Shown: positions 48,722 to 60,847 of the stretch, piece by piece | How the letters are laid out: each line of letters starts with the position of its first letter | Position numbering within the stretch: position 1 is the first letter of the stretch | Assembly (NCBI GenBank): GCA_018105865.1 | Contig: CM030866.1 | Coordinates: 4,622,951 to 4,686,950 of the forward strand | From: Metaphire vulgaris | Lineage: Eukaryota > Annelida > Clitellata > Crassiclitellata > Megascolecidae | Direction of reading: 5' to 3' | DNA: 64,000 nucleotides | Translations under genes and position numbers: made by a program | The notes under the pieces: model-generated | The model's database searches: none | Told to the model about the DNA's origin: nothing | What the model saw: the letters and a program-made list of their open reading frames with translations, nothing else

Positions 48722-49627
48722 GCAAGAAGATCCCAACCCAAATGGGAAGCGGTATCTCCCATCCTGCGGTTTCAAACATTAAATCTAACCTTACTATACT
48801 GTACACGCTCCAGCAAATGTATCCTCGTGTATCCAATCCAATGTTTATCTCTACAGTTATGCGTATATACAGTACAACGAAGGGACTTCATGAAAGACTA
48901 TTCGACTGTCATAACTGTCACTGATGTATACAGTGATCTGATAAAGAATTTTAGAACCAACAACAAGGCCAGACAAAACATGCGATGACATGACGAAATA
49001 CACCGATACATATCCTTGACGGAAAGCGAGGGGTGGGGTACCGGTACTTAATTGGTACCCGTCTTTATAGGGCGCTTCTAAGTACCCCCAAAAGGGCCGT
49101 ATAAGAACGAAAGAAATGGATTATATCGGCGATTTTCACCCCATAAAACATAAGCGTTAACAGTCAAACAATCCACTGCCTTTCAGCCGATAAGGGAAGA
49201 GAATTTTATTGGGTGTTTGAAAACTCAACGGTGGCCAAGAATTCCCCTTGCCGCAGACCTAAGGGGTTAGACAAAGGTGAGTAACTCCTTTCATCCGTTG
49301 GACAATTAGTCAAATTTGAGTTGGGAAATTAATCGAATCAGGACCGAGGAAGCGTTCTTGCCCTCTGAGCTTGTGTTAACTCCGTGGAGATGTGATTTCA
49401 ATGAATTCTCTGTTTCGGAAATAAACGTAACATACGCCGCCGTTGACTGACTCGGTGGAATTGGGTAGAAGACAAGGCATTGGATTCATACTGCTTCTAA
49501 CACGGTCAGGCCTCCCAAAGCAATTAAAGGTAAAGATAGTATTGTAAAGCGCTCTTGTCTTTGGACATTTTTGCCATGCTTATTGACTGACTCTGGATAT
49601 AAATTGTCTAGTTAATAAGGCCTCCCA

Positions 49628-49661
49628 ATAATAATAATAATAATAATAATAAAATTGTCTA

Positions 49662-49715
<54 letters not shown>
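49628..49715. repeat. (AAT)n microsatellite in two blocks
   Basis: Two AAT runs are separated by AAAATTGTCTAATT, which also occurs just upstream in similar form (AAATTGTCTAGTTAATAAGG), suggesting local duplication of the repeat edge. Confidence 0.92.
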
Positions 49716-49716
<1 letters not shown>

Positions 49717-49753
49717 TAGGTCCCGTACTCGAGTCCGAGCGTTGGGTTCCGGC

Positions 49754-49936
49754 CAGGGTTATTTCTAGGAATTTCAATTTGGGAGAGTATCGGTAAATTC
49801 TGGGGGTCCTCTCCAAAAAGTCTGACAAGCAAAAAAATGGTCATCCCATAGCTAAAATTGGGGGTAGGTGTTGCAGGTGTCGGTCTCAAAATGGGGGGGG
49901 GGGTGTTGGAGTGTTAGGGGTGTAAAAATATCTCTG
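49754..49936. mobile_element. hAT-like element with perfect 8-bp TSD, CAGGGTTATTTCTAGG family
   Basis: GTTCCGGC is duplicated exactly (49746-49753, 49937-49944). Ends CAGGGTTATTTCTAGGAATT and GTGTAAAAATATCTCTG. The shared core is at 49823-49845. Confidence 0.95.
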
Positions 49937-50269
49937 GTTCCGGCGCTTACTGTATCTAGCAGACCCATTAAGTAGGGTACGTAATAATGAAGCCCAATTG
50001 CATTTTCTGATTTTCTAATGTGATTCAGAAGGCGACATAGAAGCCATTTCGATGAAGACACGGGTGCGATTTTTAAAAAGCAAGCGGGGTTTTTCTGGAC
50101 ATAGCGCCATCTGTCGTACGACCGTTTTCACGGTTTAGGGAATTTTAGTCTGGCGAAAAATTCTCATTTTCAACGCAACGTACCGATTCGGAGACTCGTA
50201 ACTTCGTAAGGAAACGAACAGCTCTGGCTTTTAAGAGTTTTACTTGCAGAAGCATCGTACAGGCTTGAA

Positions 50270-50300
<31 letters not shown>

Positions 50301-50551
50301 TTTGTCGGGGGTCTATTTTAGTCTGCTGCACCTGCTGAACTCTGCCGATCGGGCGAGCCTAAAAATCTGTTCACACGAGTTGGGTCATTTATCAATCTTG
50401 GCCCGACGCTCGAAGGAAAATGTTTCAACCAGGGTGTATGTATGCATTTCAACGACTCTACTCTTCTTGCTTTTACCTACTAACTTCTGTCTGTCTGTCT
50501 ATCTGTCTGTCTGTCTGTCTGTCTGCCTGCCTGTCTGTGTGTCTGTCTGTC

Positions 50552-50609
<58 letters not shown>

Positions 50610-51226
50610 GGTAGTACCGGAACGACCCTAAGAGTTATTCGGATCTTGGCCCTTCGTGGCTGAAGGGGCAGTAAGTAATACCGGTTGACCCGCCCGCTCG
50701 CTTGATACCACCCTCGAGTGTTCCAAAAAAACTGTGAACTTGGCGCTTGTACGGTTTCTTTATTTTCCTGACAGGCAGATACCAAGACATCAGAACCTCA
50801 CGCGATAAAACAGTGTTGTTGTTTTTAAATTGTCCAGATTGCCAGGTTTTTCTACCAAAAATTCACCACGATCAACCTCAACCAACAATTTACAAAGAGA
50901 TATAATCAGGTCATTTATATTAGGCCTATCATTGAAACATTGACAGAAAAGGAAATAATTTTTAGGATGGCGATCTAAGTATGTAAGCAAGTACTTTATT
51001 CCCAAAAAAATAGATGATTAAGATTATAAAATGTATTTCGATTTAGTTAGAATGATTTCTAATTATTTAGAATTAGCCTTCAAATCTAATTAATTATAAT
51101 TGCAATTACACAACAGTTTTTCTAATTAATTAAAATTAGCACATATTATAATTAATTATCTAATTAGCTTAATTAGATAATTAAAAATACAACACTGCAA
51201 TAAAAGAAAACAATTGGGACCCGCTT
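49937..51226. other. non-coding with TCTG array
   Basis: (TGGC)n at 50268-50300 and (TCTG)n at 50484-50609. 51040-51190 is an AT-rich palindrome-prone block of repeated AATTAGATTA-like units. No gene. Confidence 0.5.
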
Positions 51227-51306
51227 TTAACCCCTTAACTGGGGATCCCGAATATATCCGTCCATTTTACATTGAGTTACAGTTAAATACACGGTTAAGG
51301 GGTTAA
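51227..51306. mobile_element. 80-bp TTAA palindromic element, copy 4
   Basis: TTAACCCCTTAACTGGGGAT ... CACGGTTAAGGGGTTAA, TTAA at both ends, same interior as copies 1 and 3. Confidence 0.88.
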
Positions 51307-51333
51307 GTTCGATCGTCAGTGCTGTTCGGATAT

Positions 51334-51511
51334 CATGGGATATTTCTACACCCCTAATACCTCCAACACCCCCCCCCCGACACTCCCGACACCCCCAATT
51401 TAAGCTATTGGATCAGTTGGGTGACCTCTTTTTTGCTTGTCAGACATTTTTGGCAGGAGACCCCGAGAATTTACCGACACCCCGAAATTGAAAAGCCTAG
51501 AAATAACTCTG
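51334..51511. mobile_element. hAT-like element, CAGGG(T/A)TATTT family, decayed end
   Basis: ATGGGATATTTCTACACCCC at the left and CCTAGAAATAACTCTG at the right match the 25786 copy. The shared core is at 51422-51442 in reverse. No target duplication is readable. Confidence 0.72.
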
Positions 51512-52708
51512 GGTTCATGGGCTTCATGGGCGCCCACATAAAGTTTTCCAGGAGGGGCAAAACACAACGGTCACGGTTACGTCACATAAATTTTTCCAAG
51601 AGTGGGGGGGGGCAAAACACATTTTAGCACAATGGTCACAGTTAGTATTTTAGCAGAGTTTTCAAATTTCAATGTGAAATATTGGTATTTGCATTTTCCA
51701 GGTGGAGGGAGTGCCCCCTCTTGCCACAATGTCAGGGGCGCCCATGATAGGCTTTCGGTTTCTTTCGTTCCCACATCCCCCACTCATTGTATTAGCCTCA
51801 TCTGCGCACTGACAAATTTTTGAACAACGTTAAATGCTCATCTCTTTCACCCAGGGCGCGATTTGTAGGGGAAAGGGAGGAATCTCTCCCCTACTGCCCA
51901 ACTTCATCCCCCCTACTGCTACATCCCCCACCACTACATCCCCCCACTGCTACATTTCCCAACAACTACACCCTCCCCCCAAGCTCGACATATCCCCCCA
52001 CTGCTCCAGGACACAAATCGCACCCTGCATTCACCTGACTGTATAGCCTGATAGCCTGGATTCTTGTGCTACTCTAATCTGGTGTGCCTTCGGCTGATGA
52101 TTCTATGCATTGTGGAATGGCGCTATAGAAGTTTTAGATGCGATCTTAACCTCTGCTCAATGTCTGTTCCTTTCCAGTTTCCACTACGAGTCCATAAGCA
52201 ACGTAAAGTATATGTTCTGATTGGTTCGAACTATGACATCTCTTCCATAGCCGGTGTTTTTTGCACCGCCCTGCACAGACCACGTGATCGACCGACCATA
52301 GAATTCCAAACCGATTGTCGTATCGTCGCCGCAATCGACGACGGAAGAAGAATCAGAGGGATTCGAAATGATCACGTGATCATTATAAACACGGTCCGTA
52401 CTTCCTAATGATATTGACTGCGCAAACAGCGGAGCGGGCGAGACGGAGTCCCACAGGGGCCCCCCGTTATACGCCCCCTGGAGCCCCCGCAGGCCACGGG
52501 CAATCACTTCGAACGGGATGGGGTCGTGACGGGGTGCGGGGTGCGGGGTGCGGTGGAAGAGCAAGAGACCACAAAAGTATCTGGTCGTACGCAAGTGCCC
52601 AATGTAATAGCAATTTGCGGGATTAGTGGAACGTCAAAAGTGAAATACTTTACAGCTCAGTGGAATCATTAGGGGATGCATTAGGGTATTAGGGAATAAA
52701 CTCACCTA

Positions 52709-52743
<35 letters not shown>

Positions 52744-53444
52744 GCGTGTGTCTGTCTCTGTGTTTTGTCTTTCTGTGTGCCGTGTTCCTCTTTTATATGT
52801 TCGTCTGTCTGTCTCTGTCTCTCTGTTTCTCTGTGCGTGTCATGTTCCTCGTTTATACGTGTGGAGGTCACTAAAAATACTCTGAGCGATAATACCAGTT
52901 AAAATAATTAAGCGATTTCCGTTTCGTGCAGCGACGTTTCTCTTCTGGCGCAACACGTAATATTTCTGACCCAACTGCATCATGTGGAGGCAGGGAACCA
53001 GGAGCTGACTCACAGCGTGATAAATGGCTGAGTCGAAAGCGTTGAGCAGTTGGGTCTCTGATGCGAAGACGAGAGAGCGACGAAAGACTGTCTACCGGCC
53101 GACGGGAATTTTTCCCCAATAAATCTTCTTGTGACAGGCGTAGAAAAAGCACGGATCAAGGGCATCTGGGTAAGAAAGAGTGGGATTCGGCGCTATGACC
53201 CCTGACCTTGAGCTTTCCCACCCCCCTCACCTCCACCCCACTAGCGTTCTATACAATGTTGAGTTGTTGTTGTTGTTGTTGTTGCTGTTGCAATGGTTGT
53301 TGTTAGATCCAAATGCATTAATCATATTGAATGGAATTCTTTTCTATTGGTCTTAGGTAAACGTTTCTGGTAGTATCAAAATCATTTATAAACTGGTTGA
53401 GTGAGTGTAGTCTAAGAATTTGAAAGCGCTGCATACGATACAGG

Positions 53445-53520
<76 letters not shown>

Positions 53521-53864
53521 CATTCTTTACAATTCGTCGTCGTTAATCCTTCATGTCTGCGATCGAAAAGCTGCGACGGTAACATCAGAAGGAAAGATTA
53601 GGTGGCACTGTTGACGACGTGCTATCCCGCGCCAGTACCACCGAGTCACCGACACTCGTACTGTCAATCGACGGTACTGACGACATGCACGACACATCTA
53701 GCTACTTAAACGCTGACAATAATTACTGTCGGAGATGGCGGCAAACCGTCGACACTAAAACTGACAATTAGAATGAAAATACAAATTTTAAAATAAATAT
53801 CTAGAATTTTGACTGTGCAGTCATAAATTATTATTTACGAGTGGCGAGGGTAAGTTGGAAAAGG
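51512..53864. other. non-coding
   Basis: A GGCGCTATAGAAGTTTT core at about 52121; TCTG/CT at 52708-52743 and 52800-52840; (GTT)n at 53264-53282; (CAT)n then (CAG)n at 53443-53518. C-rich tracts around 51890-52010. I see no exon. Confidence 0.5.
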
Positions 53865-54047
53865 CAGTGGCGGCTCCAGGATTTGGCAAGTGTGGGGGGC
53901 GTTGGGGTGGCAACTTCTACTCATGGGGGGCCAACCATTTGTTGTTAGGTATGTATTATCAAGTAGGATCCCAACAGAGGGGGCACTGGGGCAGGCACTC
54001 AATAGGGGGACACGGGCCCCCCGGGTCGCCCTGTGGAGCCGCCACTG
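53865..54047. mobile_element. hAT-like element, CAGTGGCGGCTCC family, reverse orientation
   Basis: CAGTGGCGGCTCCAGGATTT at the left and TGGAGCCGCCACTG at the right. The interior is the reverse complement of the copies at 12470, 22710 and 44583. Flanks agree only loosely. Confidence 0.82.
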
Positions 54048-55614
54048 GAAAGGGGGCAGCATATAAGGTTTCTACCATTGCCCCTCCATGCTCCACCGCA
54101 CTGGATGCAGGTACAGAAGACCTCTGACCTCGATTAGTGCAGGCACCGACTTTCGTATTAGTGAAAAGCTGGTCTTATTCGGTGCAGTGGAAATCAGGTT
54201 AAGTGCAAGTTATTCGTCTGGTTGGCGGTTAACCTAATGGCGCACCATAAACAGCGTCGCCGTCAGCGCACGTGGTGCAGATTATAAAGTCCGAAGCACC
54301 GACCGAAGGACTTTCGCACTGGGTCGGCAGTTCTCCAGTCTGTGAAAGTTAACCAGAGATTCAATTAGATCTGTTGCCGACGACGCATAGCAAAAGTTAA
54401 ATTGGGTCATGTCATGGGGTTCGTTTGGGTCACGTGCGTGCAAAACCCGCGTCGTGACCTCGTTTTCGACGCGAAAAGTCTTGTTTAGTCTCACGCTTTT
54501 AACTCGACTCAGACAGAGGCTATCTGTAGGCTACTTGCCGTTCTTTGAAAAATTCTAAAATCCCCGCGTGTTTCAGAGAGAGACACTCAGTTGATCGTGC
54601 TTAAAGCAGGAGAATTCTAATTTGTATAGCGCCTTCGGTTTTGTAGAAGCTGCTTTATCCGGTTACCGGGAACGCTGAAACAGGAACCTTTGCCTGAAAG
54701 TCTTCTTGAGAATCTGCTTCCGGCGAATTTTGGTTTCAAGTGGCAGCCGAACTGGAGCCCCATCCTTCAAATCATCCATCCATCCATTCATTCATCCATC
54801 CATCCATCTGTCCATCCGTCTGTCCATCTATCACCGGAGTCAGGGTTTCACTTCTGCCGCCTTTCGTTCTTGTTCTTAGTTTCGGTTCTTTCCTCCGACG
54901 GAAATGAAGACAATTGAAACGTTTTACGGGCGATAATATCAGATGAAAGTTTGTAATGCGTTTTATTAATTAAGTAGAGGCGCATTAAGGAAAAACATCT
55001 ATGTACAGTATGAATTCGTTAGCACGCATTTCAAGCCCCCTCCACCCAACCCCCACCTCCTCACCCCCCACACCCACCGAAGAAACCACACTCACCTGTG
55101 AATATGACAATAATTATTCAGTAGACAATCAACCAGTAGAAACGTATTCGGCGCTATAGAAGTTTCGTGCATTTAAAGACGCACATTAAGACAGACGCGC
55201 GCGCGCACTTACAACAACATATAGGCAGGTCTCGGGTAGTAGTGATGATGGAGAGGTTGAGAGTGACTAATCTTCGCAGTATCGGGTCTTTGTGAGATAA
55301 GGTCGCACGTACGCCGGAGTAAGGGTCGGTCGGAGGTTCAACGGGTGCATTTCGCCGGGCTCTGTAACTTCTCCGGTGTCTTGCTTAAAACACAAGGTCT
55401 TCTTATCGCTACCGGGGTCCGGCCCAGACTGGGGCATCCTTCGCCCCTCTCCCCTCCCAAACCCCCCCGCCCGCCCTCATCGACCCCTCTCCTTCCCCCT
55501 CCCCCACTGGTCCTGTCCCTCTCCCCCACCCGAAATTGACGGCCGCGCCTTTGTTCCACGCATTCCTATTCTGTCGCCGCCGATCGAGGAACTGAGAGGA
55601 GTAAAGGAGGAGGG
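54048..55614. other. non-coding
   Basis: AATTTGTATAGCGCC core (about 54616) and GGCGCTATAGAAGTTT (about 55152); (CATC)n at 54774-54830; CGCGCGCGCG at 55196-55205. No exon recognised. Confidence 0.45.
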
Positions 55615-55893
55615 GAGGAGGAGGAGGAGGAGGAGGAGGAGGAGAAGGAGAAGGAGGAAGAGGAAAAAACTTCGGAACGAAATACGAGGGTTAAGGTGGG
55701 TGGGAGGAGGGACGGAGAGAGGGAGAGGGGGTGGGGTAAGAGAGAGAGGAGAGAGAGAGAGAGGAGTCGTAAGATGGAAGACGGTTTGATTGAAACGAAG
55801 GATGAAGGAAGAACCGATGTTGATAGATAGAAAGAAGGATGGAGTACAACGTCGGCGGCCCAGGCAAATACCTCGTATACCTAGTATGGACGT

Positions 55894-55935
<42 letters not shown>

Positions 55936-56065
55936 GGTCCTATCGGAACTGTCGGCGCTGTTTCTTAAAACCCGCTTAAAAGTCCGGGGTGGGGGCGAGG
56001 GCGAGATCGAGGTGAGAGGAGAAGGAGGAGGAGGAGGAGGAAGAGGAGGAGGAGGAGGAGGAGAC
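55615..56065. repeat. purine-rich tract with (GGA)n and (GT)n arrays
   Basis: (GGA)n at 55610-55645, GA-rich to 55785, pure (GT)n at 55897-55934 and (GGA)n at 56022-56063. Arg/Glu-rich open frames are artefacts. Confidence 0.9.
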
Positions 56066-56577
56066 GGTGCTAATCGAAAGCAAATAATTTTGTAAGAGCC
56101 CGAACGTAGAAAACGCTCGCTCGGCCAGAGTCAACGGGTGCAGAAATAGACCGCAGCAGCAGCGGCGCGACGACGCCGTCTAGCGGAGAAACGATTACGC
56201 GCCCAACGGGGATGATGGGGGTGCGGGTGGGTTGGGGGGGAGGAGGAGCGGGGGAGACGGGAAAGGTGAGCATCAATTAAAGTTTTTACCGACGGCCGAC
56301 GTCGAATCGTAAATTTCCTCCTCGCCACGGAGAGCTGGGATCGACTGGGTAAACTTCGATTCCGTCGATCGCATCGCGGACCCTTTCAGCGTACAGTGCC
56401 TGGGAGTCGGTTACTATTGTCGGCAGCCGATCAGATACGGAAATAGCGCCGACGAGGCTACCCAATATGTTCGGCCTTCAGGATATATGCGCTACAAAAA
56501 TTTAGGCATGTTGCTGGCCTGCTCGAGACAGATATACCGACATACATACATACATACAAAAATTTAGTCAATACACC

Positions 56578-57090
56578 TGACTGACTGACTTGCTGGACCG
56601 ACTGAACTGACTGACTGACGACTGACTGACAGACGACTGACTGACTGACTGACTGACTGACAAGACTGACTGACCGACTGACGACATACATGACTGACGG
56701 ACGACACGACTACTGACTGATACATACATACTGATACTGACTGACTGACACTGACTGACATACATACATATATACATGACTACTGACTGACTGACACTGA
56801 CTGACTGACTGACTGACTGACTGACTGACTGACTGACTGACTGACTGACTGACTGACTGACTGACTGACTGACTGACTGACTGACTGACTGACTGACTGA
56901 CTGACTGACTGACTGACTGACTGACTGACTGACTGACTGACTGACTGACTGACTGACTGACTGACTGACTGACTGACTGACTGACTGACTGACTGACTGA
57001 CTGACTGACTGACTGACTGACTGACTGACTGACTGACTGACTGACTGACTGACTGACTGACTGACTGACTGACTGACTGGCTGACTGACT
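56578..57090. repeat. long (GACT)n microsatellite with degenerate left flank
   Basis: About 56578-56795 is a degenerate mix of GACT, GACGACT and ATACAT units. From about 56796 to 57079 the GACT array is pure (about 70 units), then one G-for-A change and a few more units. The 116-residue Ser/Gln/Val open frame is only the repeat. Confidence 0.97.
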
Positions 57091-57474
57091 TCATTGTTGA
57101 TTCAACATTTTCTGTTAATTGAATTTGCAATATGCTGTCTCGAATGTGTTTCGTGGCCTACGGAACGCTATTATCAGAAGCAATTAATATTTCATCTGGA
57201 AAAACAAGAGTAGGTATAGAAATTCCGCCTGTTCACATCGCATCTATTTGCTTATTTACTTATTTAAGAGCATTGTGTGTGTGCGTGTGTGTGTGCGTGT
57301 GTGCGTGAGTTTTGAATTCGATGCATTCGAGCGATCGTCGATATAATAACACGTGATAACGAAGAGGAAAAGAATAATTATTGGCAAATGTAAATAAAAT
57401 ACTATCCATTAAGTTTTGAAAGGATATAATATTATGTAGCATTTAGAAAGCTTCGTTTGAACAGGCTTTAGAGC
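57091..57474. other. AT-rich non-coding
   Basis: Short (GT)n at 57274-57308; otherwise nothing nameable. Confidence 0.4.
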
Positions 57475-57603
57475 CAGGGACGTTGCTAGGCCACCTAAAT
57501 AAATTCAAGTCCAAATGGCGTTGCGGGCTCAAAAGGAAAGGAGGGGAGTGAATCTTGGGCTTCAACCCTCCCCCCTAACCATAAAATCATGGCTACATCC
57601 CTG
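57475..57603. mobile_element. hAT-like element with perfect 8-bp TSD, 129 bp
   Basis: TTTAGAGC is duplicated exactly (57467-57474, 57604-57611). Ends CAGGGACGTTGCTAGGCC and ATGGCTACATCCCTG are imperfect inverted repeats. The shortest of the series. Confidence 0.9.
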
Positions 57604-58136
57604 TTTAGAGCAACAGTAAAATGCCAGACCGTTATCAAGTTTATCTTATCCCAGAATGTTAGAAAAGGGCCTATCCCCTGAATGGCAAAAAGGGTCTATC
57701 TGATTCCAGAGCGTGTTAATAGTTTGGATTAAGACATTAAATTTTTAAGTATTTATTTCTTAGTTTTCTGTAAAAGAAACTTGAACCCGCTGGCCATCTA
57801 GCGAGTATATTTGTGACATTCACAGACACTTGTTTGAAGCATAAATGCAAAAAAAACGTTGAAAAAATAATAATAACGTTAAAAACATTACAGAAATCTA
57901 AAAAACGTTAAAAACGAAGAACACGTGAGAGAAATAAAAAACGTAAAAACGTTTATTACATCTATGTTTTGAATACTAGAAATTGAAGAAATGAAATCTA
58001 AACCTGAAATGTGAAGCAACATCAGTTCACAGGTTACAATGTAGGCTACCTGCGGCGCCTCTTTTTATATACCGGTAAGCGATTCGGTCCTATTGATCGT
58101 CTATAGGTAACGTTGCACTTTACCTATGTGTAAATA
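57604..58136. other. AT-rich non-coding
   Basis: Repeated AAAAACGTTAAAAACG units around 57850-57950; no gene. Confidence 0.4.
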
Positions 58137-58527
58137 TAGGGTTGCCAACTTTGACAAATTGCTATAAAGGACACCCGGTGCGGAAAACCCTTGGTGTCAC
58201 CCGGTGCGGGGGAAAAGGGTTAACTTCCTTCTGAAGTGCGGTGGCAGACAAGCAAAAAAGGTAATCTCCCTCCTTCTGAAATGGGGTGACAAGCAAAAAA
58301 AAGAAAATTTCTATTGAAATGTGTGGTTTCATGACTTGATTTTTGAAATAAAGGACAAACCATGGTCCTTTATAAAAGCGATAAAGGACAAGGGCTCAGA
58401 GGTGCTTTAACCCCTTAACTGGGGAATAAATCTGTAACTCAATGTAAACTGGACGGCTATGAGCCGTCGCGCCCGGTTAAGGGGTTAAAGGACTGTCCTT
58501 TGAAATAAAGGACGGTTGGCAACCCTA
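58137..58527. mobile_element. element with TAGGGTTGCCAAC ends and perfect 8-bp TSD
   Basis: TAGGGTTGCCAAC and GTTGGCAACCCTA are perfect 13-bp inverted ends. TGTAAATA is duplicated exactly (58129-58136, 58528-58535). It carries two shared cores (58245-58266, 58287-58304) and has a TTAA element nested inside at 58407-58488. The words CTATAAAGGACA and AATAAAGGAC recur internally. Confidence 0.93.
58407..58488. mobile_element. 82-bp TTAA palindromic element, copy 5, nested and diverged
   Basis: TTAACCCCTTAACTGGGG ... CCCGGTTAAGGGGTTAA with TTAA at both ends. The middle differs from other copies (GGACGGCTATGAGCCGTC forms its own inverted repeat). Confidence 0.85.
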
Positions 58528-58720
58528 TGTAAATAACATAAAAGCAACGAAAGTCTGCAGTGAGACGTTTTTACAAAAATTGCACCTGGTACTTACAGTA
58601 TGCACTATGCACCAGTCGTAAAAATTTGATTTTTCACATTTTTTTCGAACACTTCTGCTCTACTTTTCGAATACTTCTGTTCTAAACAAAATGCTGCATC
58701 TAAACACTTGCAAATCCTTC

Positions 58721-58828
58721 TCATTCATTCATTCATTCATTCATTCATTCATTCGTTCGTTCATTCATTCATTCATTCATTCATTCATTCATTCATTCAT
58801 TCATTCATTCATTCATTCATTCATTCAT
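58721..58828. repeat. (ATTC)n microsatellite
   Basis: About 27 units with two GTTC variants. 58829-59241 holds no gene that I can see. Confidence 0.96.
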
Positions 58829-59241
58829 CAAATCTCGCGAGGAAGCGAACCCTAACAAATGAGAGGTAAAATATTTGTTTCTCGTCAGAGGATCAATCTA
58901 TTTCCACTATTGTTCGGCAGGTGGCAGCACGCGTCGATTAGAGCATTGTAACGACCTTCGTAATCGTTAGTTGCCGTTTTCTTCATCGTTTTCTGTATTT
59001 CACGGTCCTATTCACATCTTTCTATGATATTCTTTTAATTTCTTCTTCTTGTTTCCTCACTTTTGTATTTTACCTACAAAAGCACTAAAGCTGGAAACGA
59101 ATAAATGAATATTAGAAAATGTATCAGCGTAGTTACAAGGGGTCACGTGGAGAGGGGTTTATTCGGTTTAGAAAGGTCGTAGTTACTAGTTATTGTGCAA
59201 ACCAGATGTAATTTTTTTCGTGGGACGGGGTAGGGCTCGGG

Positions 59242-59273
59242 CAGGGGCGTAGCGACCGGGGGGTTATATCGGT

Positions 59274-59309
<36 letters not shown>

Positions 59310-59431
59310 CTCCCAAAAAATCAGATTAACCTAAAAATTTTAATGTGTTTTTTAAGATTTTCAAAGTTTTTAAAGATTTATTACCCCCAGTCACATTATA
59401 CCCCCAAATCAAATTCCTGGCTACGCCCCTG
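59242..59431. mobile_element. hAT-like element, CAGGGGCGTAGC family
   Basis: CAGGGGCGTAGCGACCGGGG and CCTGGCTACGCCCCTG are the ends. Flanks GGCTCGGG and GGCTCGAG match at 7 of 8. The body includes a TA tract (59272-59308) and blocks shared, inverted, with 45789-45960. Confidence 0.88.
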
Positions 59432-59979
59432 GGCTCGAGTGATTAGCGACGTGATATAGTTTCAATGTATCTAGGATGTAACAATTTTTTAACATAACAT
59501 AACATCATCATTTTTATTATTTCCAAAGCATAAAAATCATTGAAAGTTGCATAATAAGATAACAACATCTGTAGAAGAACTGAATACTAACATTTGTAGA
59601 AGAATTTAATTATAATTATTATTATTACAATAATAGATTATTATAATATAATAGTATTTAATATAACATCCGTAGAACTTAATTATTTTACAATTAAAAT
59701 GAAATAGGTGAAAGTTTGAAATATATCACAATTAAAATATTTATTGCAATATCTGTATTTCATTCTCTTTCAGTCCATAAGCTCTGTAAAATAGGATGTA
59801 TGCAATTAATTAATTAAGTAAGTAAGTACGTAAGTGGTTCGCGTGCCCTTTGCCCGGTTCCCCTGGTGAAATGGAATAAGAATTTAGGATTTTCTCCACT
59901 TGTTCGTTTTCTGGCGATTGTAGCCGAGTACACCTCGTTCCTAAAAAAGCGTTCGCGTCCTCAGATGCCCCGTTGTTGG
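59432..59979. other. AT-rich non-coding
   Basis: Nothing nameable. Confidence 0.4.
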
Positions 59980-60282
59980 CTATCTCGTTCGCCGCTCGCT
60001 TCCTAATGACGATTGGTCTTTTCTAAGCGCTGCTATCGACGAAGAAACCGTCGTCACGCCGTCTAGCGACCGTTTCTCTCGGCTCCGCTGCTCCTTCGAC
60101 GTCTCGGATTTCTTAAATCTATGGTGATTGCGACGGGGGTTTCTGATCTCTGGGGACGACGCCGGCGAATGGCGATTCAGCGGCTCGTCTGTGGACACGC
60201 CAGAGGTTTCCGATAAGGCTAGCTTAGCCTTGCTTCCGCTACTATTCGCGGCTCGGTCAATCGATCCGGAGGAGCGGAATTT
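59980..60282 (-). CDS. candidate exon, serine-rich and basic, unrecognised
   Basis: The minus strand is open for 100 codons (TAA at 60285-60283 upstream, TAG at 59982-59980). The translation is Ser-, Arg- and Lys-rich (for example SETSGVSTDEPLNRHSPASS and KKSETSKEQRSREKR) and looks like a disordered nuclear or cytoplasmic segment. The composition is balanced rather than repetitive and codon third positions are rich in G and C, unlike the AT-rich flanks. There is no recognisable domain, no clear start codon and no obvious acceptor. It may be coding or a chance frame in a GC-rich patch. Confidence 0.22.
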   Translation of the reverse strand, partial: KFRSSGSIDRAANSSGSKAKLALSETSGVSTDEPLNRHSPASSPEIRNPRRNHHRFKKSETSKEQRSREKRSLDGVTTVSSSIAALRKDQSSLGSERRTR

Positions 60283-60539
60283 TTATAGCGCCACGTGTTC
60301 GCCAGGCCGTAGAGTGGCCACGTCTCTATTCGCTAGAGGTCGCCGACGAAAATAGACGGAAATGGCCGGGAAAACAAAACGGTAATTTATCAGGAGAGGT
60401 TTCAGGCCTAGAACTTACGTTGAATCGCCATCTCTGTGCTTTTCGTACGATGCCGACACAAAGCCGGAAACTGTGAAAACTTGTATTCCTGTCGTCGAGA
60501 GTTTCAGTCAAAAGACGGCGATTTCAAAATGGAAACAAT

Positions 60540-60721
60540 CAGGGTTATTTCTAGGATTATCAATTTGGGGGGGAGGGCGTCGGTAAATTATGGGGGTCCC
60601 CTGCCAAAAAGTCTGACAAGCAAAAAAAGGTCATCGCATAGCCGAAATAAATTGGGGGTGTCGGTCTCAAATTGGGGGGGCTGTCGGGGTGAGGGTGTTA
60701 GGGGGTGTAAAAATATCCCTG
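60540..60721. mobile_element. hAT-like element with perfect 8-bp TSD, CAGGGTTATTTCTAGG family
   Basis: GAAACAAT is duplicated exactly (60532-60539, 60722-60729). Ends CAGGGTTATTTCTAGGATTA and GTGTAAAAATATCCCTG. The shared core is at 60614-60636. Close relative of 49754-49936. Confidence 0.95.
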
Positions 60722-60847
60722 GAAACAATGGATGGACGTTATGGAGAAACAAAAACTTAACCATAAAGCCAAAGCTGTGTAATGCATTAGGTAATACCAC
60801 AAATTTTATATGAATTGGAAAGCCTGGGTAATAAAAAAAAAAGAAGA

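Noticed and set aside
56780..57130. 116-residue SVSQ-repeat protein
   Set aside because: Pure translation of (GACT)n; any frame of a 4-base repeat lacking stops gives this.
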